The position numbers and the translations under genes were made by a program. Below, piece by piece: positions 1 to 8,100 of a stretch of 9,366 nt of DNA. The stretch comes from Acidobacteriota bacterium (lineage in GTDB: Bacteria; Acidobacteriota; Terriglobia; Bryobacterales; Bryobacteraceae). The notes under the pieces are model-generated. The model did not search any database and was not told the DNA's origin. It saw only the letters and a list, made by a program, of their open reading frames with translations. The stretch is from positions 1 through 9,366 of the forward strand of contig VFZQ01000153.1 in the NCBI GenBank assembly GCA_016871135.1, read 5' to 3'. Each line of letters opens with the position of its first letter. Positions within the stretch are counted from its first letter, which is position 1.

Positions 1-40
1 GCGAATCGAAATCACGACGCACGCCTGCAGGGTTGCCCAT
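1..40 (-). CDS. Possible 5' end of a divergent IS630-like transposase ORF (partial)
   Basis: On the minus strand an ATG at 40-38 opens a frame that stays open to the window edge and reads MGNPAGVRRDFDS, 13 residues. From memory, this resembles the N-terminus of many IS630-family (Tc1/mariner-like) transposases, which start MGNPAGV-(R/K)-RDF before a helix-turn-helix. The ATG follows the sequence CTGGGAT, a weak ribosome-binding site at best. If correct, the element's end would lie in 41-83, next to the TA-rich stretch at 76-83, and the element would sit just upstream of the repeat-protein gene at 116. Thirteen residues are too few to prove the family, and a chance open frame is quite possible. 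Confidence 0.35.
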   Translation of the reverse strand, partial: MGNPAGVRRDFDS

Positions 41-115
41 ATCCCAGTTTACACCGGACGCTTGAAAGTCGTCTCTATATTATGCGGGACTCAATAAAAG
101 GAGTAACATCGCAAC

Positions 116-1324
116 ATGCGCACAGCAATATTCGTCCTCACGACAATCGCGCTCGCAGCCCAACCCCGCCCAACCGCCAACGGCGTCATCATGGACGCCG
201 CCACCAATCAACCGATCGCCAACGCCACCGTCCTCGTCTACGCCGCCGGCGTCCGCTCCGGCTACAACCTCTTCTGCCCGACCTGCTATACCGACTGCGG
301 CAAACGCGCCACCACCAACGAATCCGGTGAATTCACGATCGCCAACCTCAGCGCCGATCTCGTATTCGATCTCCTCGTCGTCCGCGACGGCTTTTCCTCA
401 ACCTGGATCAAGAAGGTCGATCCCCTCAGCAACACGAAGGCCCAGGCCAAACTCGCCAAACGCACTTCACCCGAAAATCCGAAACAGATTGTTCGCGGTA
501 AAGTCGTCGACGCCCGCGGCGACGCCGTCCGAGACGCTCTCATCGCCCAACGCGGCATTATCTTCGATCAAGGCCGCAGCTTCGGCGATCGCGACTGGAT
601 CGACCTCGTCGCCGTCTCGAACAAAGACGGCGAGTTTGAAATGGCCTTCGGCAAGCCCGCGAAAGCGATGATCCTCCAAGTCGCCCCGCGCGGCATGGCT
701 TCCAGCCTCGTCACCTTGACCACCGGCGCGGGACGCCAATCCATCACCGCCACCGACGGCGCCACCGTCCGCGGGCGCGTCGTCAACAACGGCAAGCCCC
801 TCGCCAACATCGAACTCGGCCTCTCCACCCACAGCCGCATGAGCGGCACCGTTTTCGACGACATGCGCATCGGCACCAATGAAAGTGGCGAGTTCGCCAT
901 CACCAACGTCCCGGCCGGACGCATCTACGACCTCTTCCCGCGCATGACCGCGCTTGGCGAAAAAGGCCTCAGCGCCGAAGTGACTTATGTCGAAACAAAG
1001 GACGATGGCCAGGAGGTTCACATCGGCGACATTCAAACGCAACCCGCCTACACATTGAAAGGTCGCGTCGTTCTCTCCGACGGCGCCGCCATTCCCGCCA
1101 ACATCCGCGTAAACCTGTTCCTGGACCGAATGCCCGATTCGCAAACTGTCATGCTCGGCCCAGACGGCGAATTCGAATTCAGAGGCCTCGCGCGCGGCGT
1201 CTACTCAGTCTCGCCAGCGGTCAAAGGCTACATCCCGCTCGATCCCGAAAAGCCGCTCGAATTCCTCATCGATCACGATCGTGCCGATGCCAACATCACG
1301 CTCAAACCCGGCTCACGGTTTTAG
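116..1324 (+). CDS. Secreted carboxypeptidase-regulatory-like repeat protein
   Basis: A 402-residue protein with a Sec signal peptide (residues 1 to about 15: Arg2, a hydrophobic stretch, then LAA before Gln16). The mature part appears to be four repeats of a carboxypeptidase-regulatory-like beta-sandwich, at roughly 20-110, 124-190, 217-300 and 312-395. Each has the pattern G-x-V-x-D/N...G-x-P-(I/L)-A...T-N-x-S/D-G-E-F...G-x-Y; GEF or DGEF occurs at 71, 172, 258 and 351. No peptidase or other catalytic domain is visible, so it is probably a binding or structural protein of the periplasm or cell surface. Repeat 1 contains Cys54, Cys57 and Cys61 (C-x2-C-x3-C), which could form a disulfide or bind metal. 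The start is supported by AAGGAG at 98-103, 12 nt upstream. The 3' end overlaps the convergent DUF1080 gene by 12 bp. The ligand is unknown. Confidence 0.85.
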   Translation: MRTAIFVLTTIALAAQPRPTANGVIMDAATNQPIANATVLVYAAGVRSGYNLFCPTCYTDCGKRATTNESGEFTIANLSADLVFDLLVVRDGFSSTWIKKVDPLSNTKAQAKLAKRTSPENPKQIVRGKVVDARGDAVRDALIAQRGIIFDQGRSFGDRDWIDLVAVSNKDGEFEMAFGKPAKAMILQVAPRGMASSLVTLTTGAGRQSITATDGATVRGRVVNNGKPLANIELGLSTHSRMSGTVFDDMRIGTNESGEFAITNVPAGRIYDLFPRMTALGEKGLSAEVTYVETKDDGQEVHIGDIQTQPAYTLKGRVVLSDGAAIPANIRVNLFLDRMPDSQTVMLGPDGEFEFRGLARGVYSVSPAVKGYIPLDPEKPLEFLIDHDRADANITLKPGSRF

Positions 1325-2482
1325 CAACTCCAAGTTGCGATAGTACACCTCGAGATTCTGGCGCGGATTCGCCTGCAGCGCCAATCGCCCCTCTTTGCGT
1401 CCCGCATCGTCGCGCAGCTCCGCCGTCTTCGTCCCATTGATGTGGACGACAACGCGCCCGCCGTGCGCATGAATCACCATCTCGTTCCACTCGCCGGCCT
1501 TGAAAAACTTCGTCTCCGCCAACGGCCCGGTGTGCTGAATCCACCCGCGCGCCTGCCGCCCCGGCTCCTGCAGTCCGCCCGCGTCGCGCGTCGGATCGAC
1601 CTCAACCTCGAAGCCCATTCGATTCGCTTCCGTGCCATTGTCCGGATCGCCCATGCGGAAAAACACACCGCTGTTTCCCGACACGGTCTTGTACTCCAAC
1701 CGCAGCGTGAAGTCTTTCCACGGCTGCTTCCAGATCAATAGCCCGCGCTTCTGCGACTCCGGCGTCTGTTTCCCCGCGATAACGCCATCGGCCACCGACC
1801 ACTCCCCGCCGCCGTTCTTCTCAAAACCGCCGAGCGAAACACCATCGAACAATTTCTTCCAGGAATGTTTCCCGCGTTCTTCGATCCGAATGTTCCGCCA
1901 TCGCACCTGCGCCGGCTTCTCGCCCTTGTAGGAATGCACCTGCAGCGCAATGAACCCGGTCTGATCGACGGCATCGACCAGATCCGCGCACGCCTCCCCA
2001 TTGATCCACGTGCGAATACGATCGCCGATTGCCTCGACCCGATACTTGTTCCATTGCCCAGCCTTCAGCGCCTTAGTTGATGTGTGATGCAACCACCCCC
2101 GCCGAGCTTCATCATAAATCCCGCCCGAATCCCCCGACTTCTCATTCGCCACCTCCACTTGATATCCATAGACGCGCCCCGCCGGGAACCGGCCGACCGC
2201 CTCCGCGTAGCGATGCGACCGAATCTGCACGCCCGAGTTCAGCGCGTCATCGGCCCATACGTCGAACTCCAGCACGAAGTCGCCATACTCCTTCTCCGTG
2301 CACAAAAACGAGTTCGGACTCCCCACTGCCGTCGTGCCGACGATCGCGCCCTTCTCGACCACATACGTCGCCGTGCCATTACATTGCTTCCACCCCTTCA
2401 ACGTTTTGCCGTCGAATAGCTGGGCGCCGTAGGCCGTTAGGGCCGTAAACAAGAGCAGTCTCATAACCGCGCATCGTATCAT
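1313..2482 (-). CDS. Secreted tandem DUF1080 (3-keto-disaccharide hydrolase-like) protein
   Basis: A 389-residue protein with a signal peptide (about 1-20, ending AYGA before Gln21) and two consecutive DUF1080 domains, at about 22-200 and 210-387. The copies match in order: LFDGKTLKGW (22-31) and LFDGVSLGGF (211-220); NSGVQIR (82-88) and NSGVFFR (270-276); YQVE (107-110) and FEVE (291-294); GQWN (142-145) and GEWN (330-333); INGE (160-163) and INGT (348-351). DUF1080 folds are concanavalin-like jelly rolls. Some members hydrolyse 3-keto-glycosides, and many acidobacterial and planctomycete copies are uncharacterised secreted glycan proteins, so the exact substrate is open. GAGGG (2496-2492) lies 9 nt before the ATG at 2482 and favours that start. 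Met7 at 2464 gives a tidier signal peptide but has no visible ribosome-binding site. Codons favour G endings, unlike the C-ending codons of the plus-strand genes. Confidence 0.88.
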   Translation of the reverse strand: MIRCAVMRLLLFTALTAYGAQLFDGKTLKGWKQCNGTATYVVEKGAIVGTTAVGSPNSFLCTEKEYGDFVLEFDVWADDALNSGVQIRSHRYAEAVGRFPAGRVYGYQVEVANEKSGDSGGIYDEARRGWLHHTSTKALKAGQWNKYRVEAIGDRIRTWINGEACADLVDAVDQTGFIALQVHSYKGEKPAQVRWRNIRIEERGKHSWKKLFDGVSLGGFEKNGGGEWSVADGVIAGKQTPESQKRGLLIWKQPWKDFTLRLEYKTVSGNSGVFFRMGDPDNGTEANRMGFEVEVDPTRDAGGLQEPGRQARGWIQHTGPLAETKFFKAGEWNEMVIHAHGGRVVVHINGTKTAELRDDAGRKEGRLALQANPRQNLEVYYRNLELLKP

Positions 2483-2499
2483 GGAACTTTACCCTCGCG

Positions 2500-3900
2500 A
2501 TGTCCCTCCGCTTCTACAACACACTCACACAACAAGTCGACGACTTCGTTCCCGCCGATGGCAAAACCGTGCGCATGTACGTCTGCGGCCCCACCGTCTA
2601 CAACTTCGCCCACATCGGCAATCTCCGCACGTTCACCTTCCAGGACATCCTCCGCCGCTGGATCCGCGCGCGTGGCTTCGAAACGCTCCACGTCATGAAC
2701 ATCACCGACGTCGACGACAAGATCATCCGTTCGGCGATGCAACAGAACGTCACGCTCGAAGCGGTCACGCGTCCATTCGAAACCGCCTTCCTCGAAGACA
2801 TCGCCAGCCTCCGCATTCAGCGCCCCGAAAAGCTTGTCCGCGCCACTGAGCACATCCCCGAAATGGTCTCGCTCATCGAAGGCCTCGCCGCGAAAGGAAT
2901 GACGTATGAGAGCGACGGTTCCATCTACTACCGCATCTCGAAGTTCCCCGACTACGGCAAGCTCTCGCACAACGACTTCGGCGGCATGATCGCCGGCGCC
3001 CGCGTCGACGTCGACGAATACGACAAGGAGAACGCCCGCGACTTCGTCCTCTGGAAACACAAGAAGGAAGGCGAACCAAGCTGGCCCACGTCGATCGGCG
3101 ACGGCCGCCCCGGCTGGCACATCGAGTGCTCCGCCATGGCCATGAAGTACCTCGGTGAAACGCTCGACATCCACGCCGGCGGCATCGACCTCACCTTCCC
3201 GCACCACGAAAACGAAATCGCACAGTCCGAAGGCGTCACCGGCAAGCCGTTCGCGCGCTTCTGGATCCATGCGGAACACTTGGCCGTCGACGGCGGCAAG
3301 ATGTCGAAATCGCTCGGCAACTTCTACACGCTGCGCGACCTCGTCGGAATGGGCCACACGCCCGAAGCCGTGCGCTACTTGCTCGCCGCGGTGCCCTACC
3401 GCAACAAGCTCAACTTCACCATGGACGGGCTCAAAGCCGCCGCGCTCTCCATCGAGCGCCTCCGCAACTTCGAACTCCGCCTCAAGACCGACCGCTTCGC
3501 CGAAGGCGTCAACGACGACATCGCCAAACGCGCCGCCGACGCATTCACGCAATTCGAGGCCGCCATGGACGACGACTTGAACACCGCCAACGCACTCGGC
3601 GCCGTCTTCGAATTCGTCCGCGAAACCAACACCATCATGGACGCCGGCGGCTTCAAAGCCGGCAACGTCGACGCGGCGATGAAACTCCTCGCCCGCATGG
3701 ACGTCGTCTTCGACGTACTCAAGCCGACGCTCGCCGAGGACTCCCTCGCCGACAGCGCCGTCGATGAACTCGTCGCCGCCCGCAACGCCGCCAAGAAAAC
3801 GCGCAACTTCGCCCTCGCCGACAGCCTCCGCGCCGAACTGCTCGACAAGGGCATCGTCCTCGAAGACACCAAGGAAGGCACGCGCTGGAAGCGCAAGTAA
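2500..3900 (+). CDS. cysS: Cysteinyl-tRNA synthetase
   Basis: Class I aminoacyl-tRNA synthetase that charges tRNA-Cys with cysteine in the cytoplasm. Its 466 residues match the usual bacterial length (about 460-480). The N-terminus (SLRFYNTLTQQ...) aligns with other CysRS starts, and MYVCGPTVYN at 26-35 follows. The HIGH signature is present as HIGN (38-41), a common variant, and KMSKS is intact at 267-271. The expected zinc ligands are all present: Cys29, Cys210 (in WHIEC), His235 and Glu239 (in FPHHENE). The C-terminal helical and anticodon-binding region (about 310-466) ends in a basic TRWKRK tail. The ribosome-binding site is weak, with only TGGA about 14 nt upstream. The 17 bp to the divergent DUF1080 start cannot hold a full promoter, so its promoter must extend into that gene; TATCAT at 2477-2482 is a possible -10. 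A PLP enzyme gene follows 3 bp after the stop. Confidence 0.97.
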   Translation: MSLRFYNTLTQQVDDFVPADGKTVRMYVCGPTVYNFAHIGNLRTFTFQDILRRWIRARGFETLHVMNITDVDDKIIRSAMQQNVTLEAVTRPFETAFLEDIASLRIQRPEKLVRATEHIPEMVSLIEGLAAKGMTYESDGSIYYRISKFPDYGKLSHNDFGGMIAGARVDVDEYDKENARDFVLWKHKKEGEPSWPTSIGDGRPGWHIECSAMAMKYLGETLDIHAGGIDLTFPHHENEIAQSEGVTGKPFARFWIHAEHLAVDGGKMSKSLGNFYTLRDLVGMGHTPEAVRYLLAAVPYRNKLNFTMDGLKAAALSIERLRNFELRLKTDRFAEGVNDDIAKRAADAFTQFEAAMDDDLNTANALGAVFEFVRETNTIMDAGGFKAGNVDAAMKLLARMDVVFDVLKPTLAEDSLADSAVDELVAARNAAKKTRNFALADSLRAELLDKGIVLEDTKEGTRWKRK

Positions 3901-3903
3901 GCG

Positions 3904-5088
3904 ATGAAGATCAACACCAAAGCGGTCCACGTTGGCGACCGCAAACCGCAAGGCCCCAACGTCGCCGTCCCCGTCACGACGCCCATCTACACCGCCTCCA
4001 GCTACGCGTACGAAAGCCTCGAAACCACCGACAAAGTCTTCGCCGGCGAAGTCGACGGCTACGCCTACGCCCGCTACGACAACCCCACCAATCACGCGCT
4101 CGATGAACTCTGCGCCGCGCTCGAAAACGGCCACGGCGCGCTCACCTGCGGCTCCGGCATGTCGGCGCTCGAAATGGCGATCAAGACCGCCCTCATCGAC
4201 CGCCGAAAGAAAGTGGTCGCCGCGAACGCTCTCTACGGCGCGACGATCAACTTGCTGCTCAAGGTCCTCGAACCTTTCGGCGTCGAAACAACGTTCGTCG
4301 ACATCTGCGACACCGAAAAGGTCGCCGCCGCTATCGCCGAGGAGCAACCCGGCGCCGTGCTCATGGAGACCGTGTCGAATCCCCTGCTCCGCGTCGGCGC
4401 GATCGACAAGATCGCCGCGCTCACGCGCCAGGCCAACGCCGCGCTCATCGTCGACAATACTTTTACCACGCCCGCTCTCGTCCGCCCGCTGGAACTCGGC
4501 GCGAACTTGGTCGTCCATTCCCTGACCAAATATCTCGCCGGCCACGGCGACGTCATGGGCGGCCTGATCGTCAGCGACGAACAACACTTTAACGCGCTGC
4601 GAACGCTGTCGAAGACTTACGGCCCCATCCTCGGGCCCTTCGAGGCGTACCTTACCATGCGCGGCATCAAGACCTTCCCGCTCCGCATGGAGCGCCAGTG
4701 CGCAAATGCCATCGCCGTCGCGAAATTCCTGCGAGCGCACTCGCACGTCGACCGCGTCTACTTCACCGACGACCCCGCCCACCCCGACGCCGCCACCATC
4801 GCGCGCCTCTTCCCGCAGGGCCAATACGGCGCCATGATCAGCTTCGACCTCAAAGGCGGCCGCGACGAAGCCTTCGCCTTCATGAACCGGCTGAAGCTCG
4901 TCGTCAAAGCGACCTCGCTTGGCGACGTTCACTCGATGATGCTCTATCCGCCCATCAGTTCACACCGCGATTTGAGCCCCAAGCAACGCGAACGCATGGG
5001 CATCAAGGACTCCCTCGTCCGCCTCAGCGTCGGCATTGAAGCGGTGGAAGATATCTGCGCCGATCTCGATCAGGCGCTCAGGGGCTAA
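3904..5088 (+). CDS. Cys/Met-metabolism PLP-dependent enzyme (cystathionine gamma-synthase/lyase family)
   Basis: A 394-residue fold-type I PLP enzyme of the trans-sulfuration family. Visible motifs are YAR (55-57) followed by NPT (60-62), the SGM phosphate-binding loop (84-86), Tyr111 (stacks on PLP), DNTF (184-187, Asp contacts the PLP nitrogen), the Schiff-base Lys209 in SLTKY, MRGIKT (252-257), and Arg373 in VRLSVG (binds the substrate carboxylate). Length is normal for the family. Members include cystathionine gamma-synthase, cystathionine gamma-lyase, methionine gamma-lyase and O-acylhomoserine sulfhydrylases. Specificity is not clear here: the loop reads SLGDVHSM (338-345), with Asp like methionine gamma-lyase, but His343 replaces the usual Glu. 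It starts 3 bp after cysS, with only a weak GGAAG (3887-3891) inside cysS, so the two are probably co-transcribed and perhaps translationally coupled. A likely role is in cysteine, homocysteine or methionine interconversion. A strong terminator follows. Confidence 0.9.
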   Translation: MKINTKAVHVGDRKPQGPNVAVPVTTPIYTASSYAYESLETTDKVFAGEVDGYAYARYDNPTNHALDELCAALENGHGALTCGSGMSALEMAIKTALIDRRKKVVAANALYGATINLLLKVLEPFGVETTFVDICDTEKVAAAIAEEQPGAVLMETVSNPLLRVGAIDKIAALTRQANAALIVDNTFTTPALVRPLELGANLVVHSLTKYLAGHGDVMGGLIVSDEQHFNALRTLSKTYGPILGPFEAYLTMRGIKTFPLRMERQCANAIAVAKFLRAHSHVDRVYFTDDPAHPDAATIARLFPQGQYGAMISFDLKGGRDEAFAFMNRLKLVVKATSLGDVHSMMLYPPISSHRDLSPKQRERMGIKDSLVRLSVGIEAVEDICADLDQALRG

Positions 5089-5089
5089 C

Positions 5090-5125
5090 GCAAAACGGCC
5101 GCCCCGGTAAGGGCGGCCGTTTTGC
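5090..5125. terminator. Bidirectional intrinsic terminator between convergent genes
   Basis: A perfect 15-bp inverted repeat (5090-5104 with 5111-5125) encloses a 6-nt loop CGGTAA. The GC core GGCCGCCC is flanked by AAAA on the left and TTTT on the right, so it can end transcription from either side with a short U tract. It starts 2 nt after the PLP-enzyme stop (5086-5088), and the TonB-receptor stop (5143-5145, minus strand) lies 17 nt beyond the other arm. The left arm can alternatively pair with 5134-5141 as part of a 13-bp outer repeat. Confidence 0.85.
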
Positions 5126-5142
5126 TTGTGTTGCGTTTTGCG

Positions 5143-8100
5143 TTAGAATTCAGCGCGCAAGCCCATCGTGATGGCGCGGGCGCCAACCTGAGGACCAGTC
5201 GCACGGCCGAAGTTGGGGTTACCCACAACGCCGTTCACACCGCCAAACCGCGAGCGGTTAAACAGGTTGAACGCGTTTGCCTGCCACGTCAGAACCACGG
5301 GGTTCTTTTCGTTGGCAAAAAGCGTCGTCCGCTTCATCAGCGTGACGTTTTCGAACGCAATCATGGGCTGCCGGAAATCGTCGTAGAACAACGCCGCGTT
5401 GCCGAGAGTGAACGGCGCCGCGGGGCTGAATGCACCGGCATTGAACCAGCGGACGTTCGGGTTGTTCGGATCCAGGTCGCCGTAACCGGTGCTGGTCCGA
5501 ATCGGAAGCGCATTCCGGTTGGCCTTGGTGTAGTGCGAGAACAGCGTCGCGCCGAGCGGGTTGCCAGGAGTCGAAAGCTGAATCAGGTTGCCCGAGTAGT
5601 AGCGCTGCGCGCCGCTGATCGTCCAACCGCTAACCAGTGCGTTCGGAATGGTATGCATCGAGCTTACGTACTTCTTGCCCTTGCCGAACGGCATGTCGTA
5701 CGTCCAGATGAAGTTCAGGACGTGGGGCTGATCGAACGGCAGGAACGACTTCATATCGTCACGATTGTATGCATCCTGCGCGCCGACGTTGAAGTGCTGG
5801 CTGAAGATCTGCCGGAAGTGGAGATTGGAAAGCGACTTCGACCAGGTGTAGGAGCCGAAAAGCTGCAAGTTTCCAAACCGCTTCTCAACCTTCGACTGCA
5901 AGGAATCGTACCAGGTACGGCCATCGCCCGAATTGCGGCTCAGCACGTCGAGGTACTGCGGGAACGGACGCAGCGACTGCGCCACCGAGCGGCCCATCGG
6001 GAAAGACGCGAACGGAGCGCGAATGCCCGCCGCTTGCGCCGCCGCCGAACTCAACGGCTGGGTCAGCAAACTGCCGCGCGAAAGCTCGCTGGCCGGCAAC
6101 TGATTCAGCGTGATCGTCGAATTCAAACCGCTACCGCGATTGGCCACATAACCCACGTCGAAGAGGAAGCCCTTCACCTCGTGCTGGACGTTTACACTCC
6201 AGTTGTACACGCGGGGAGCGTTTCCAAACTTCGGCCCAAAATAGTCGATGTTCTGGAAGTTGGACAGCGTCGGGTCAAGCACCGGAGGCGGACGGAACGC
6301 CGGTGACACCGGAATACCGCGGTCCCAATTCAAGATCGGATCGACGCCGTTTCCTTGAAGCTGGTTGGTGAATGCAAAGCCTTGACGGCAGCCGCAGCCG
6401 CCGTTGCCGAGCGTCTGATAGAAGATTCCCCAGCCGCCCCGAATCACAGTCTTCGGTCCGACTTGATAGGCAAATCCGACACGCGGTCCAATATTTTTCA
6501 TATCGGTCGGGAACGGACGCAGAACGCCCGCGCGGCCCGGTCCGGTGCCGTAGAACTCCAGCGCGCCGGCCGTGTTGTTTGCGCCCGGATTCGGCTTGGT
6601 CAAGTTGATTCCGGAGTAATTGCCCTGCTCGATGTGCCAGTTGACCGGCACGTCGTACCGGAATCCGAGGTTGAGCGTGAGCTTCTTCGATACGCGCCAA
6701 TTGTCCTGGAAGTAGGTGGCGAAGTAACGATATCGAACCTCGTTCAACAAAATCGGCAGCACCGTGTTATCGGCTTCGTCGACCGCGCCGAGCAAAAGGC
6801 TGGCGAATTCGTGGCCGCTTCCCGCCGTGCTATTCGGCACCGCGGTCTGGGCGCGGTTGAAGAAGTAACGGCCATTCGAGCCGGCAAAGTCAAATCCGAA
6901 GGTCGTCAGGAATCGGTAGTCCCAGCCGAACTTGAACTCGTGCTTACCCTTCAACCAGGTGTAGCCCTGCGTGAACATGTAAGTGTCGTTGTCCTGGCCG
7001 CCGTTGGCGACCTTGCCGTCCTGAACGCCGTATGGCGACAGGCCCGCCGCCCCGCGGAACACGACGCGAGGCATTGCGTCCGCCGCGGCAGGCAGCCCCG
7101 GAATGCCGAGACGCGACGCCGCGCCGCGCTGCGCCGGATTGTCCCATCCCTGACGGGTCGCCGAAATGCCAATGGTCGTGTGCATCAACAGACTCGGCCG
7201 GATCGACCAGTCATGGTTGCCACGATAGTTGTACGGCTTCTGTGTGTTTGCCCCAAGGCCATTGCCGATCGGGCCGGCGAAGTTGGTCGTGTCGGCATTG
7301 CCGCCATTCTCTCGAGACACAAAGAACGCAACCCGGTTGCTCGGATTGAACGCGTGATCGAACTTCAAGCTCCAGATCTTCTGTTCCACCGTTTGAAGGT
7401 TGACGAAGTCATAGTTCTGCAACAACGTCGGCCGATTTGGATCCGGAATCAGCGGCAGAAGGTTTCGCGAAACCGAAGAAAACCGTGCCGCCGGAATCAT
7501 ATTACCGGGGAACGGCTGGCGAGTTGTGCCAGAGGTCGTCGCCGGATCGTAGATCAGCTGATTGCCCAACTGCGAAAAGTTCCCCTGCTTCATCTGCGCC
7601 GTCGGAACGGTGCTCACCGGAAAACCGATATTGGCCGGCAGTAGCCGCTGCGTGTAGGTGTAGTAGAAAAACGTTTTGTTGCGGCCGTCGTAGACCTTCG
7701 GGATGAATATCGGGCCACCGCCCGCGCCGCCGATTTCGTTCTGGCGCTCCTTCGGTCGGAAATTCTGCGCCGGATTCGGATTCGCGTTGCGCGCCCAGGC
7801 ATTTGAATTCCAAATGTCGCGGCGCATGTTGAGAAATGCCGTGCCGTGCCACCAGTTTGAACCGCTCTTGGTCGCGTAGACTTCCACGCCACCGCCGAAT
7901 CGGCCGTATTCAGAGGAGTACGCGCCCGTCACGAGTTTGAATTCGTTGAACATCTCCGCCGAAGGCATGTTGAACACCGTACCGCCGGATTCCGGAATGA
8001 TCAGCGACGCACCGTCGATCTGCACTTCCTGCGCGCGGCCGCCCGAACCGGATATCGACATTTCCGCACCGGCGTTCACGCCCGGCATGTAGCTCAGGAA

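Noticed and set aside
48..83. A sigma-70 promoter for the gene at 116, from TTTACA (48-53) and TATATT or TATTAT (76-83)
   Set aside because: The spacing is 22-24 bp, too long for a standard promoter. TTGAAA at 62-67 is only 8-10 bp from the candidate -10.
82..330. Plus-strand open frame at 82-330, open upstream to position 1
   Set aside because: It overlaps the repeat-protein gene in another frame, is Arg- and Pro-rich, and has no domain. It is a shadow frame.
2479..4932. An 817-codon open frame on the minus strand opposite cysS and the PLP-enzyme gene
   Set aside because: The translation is low-complexity (Val, Asp, Glu, Gly and Ala rich), has no recognisable domain, and lies opposite two clearly real genes. 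Strong C-ending codon bias in the sense genes removes stop codons from this antisense frame.
5122..7644. Two long plus-strand open frames (5122-6306 and 6355-7644) opposite the TonB receptor
   Set aside because: They are Arg-, Val- and Ala-rich with no motifs, and are antisense to a gene with complete family hallmarks. They are shadows of its codon use.
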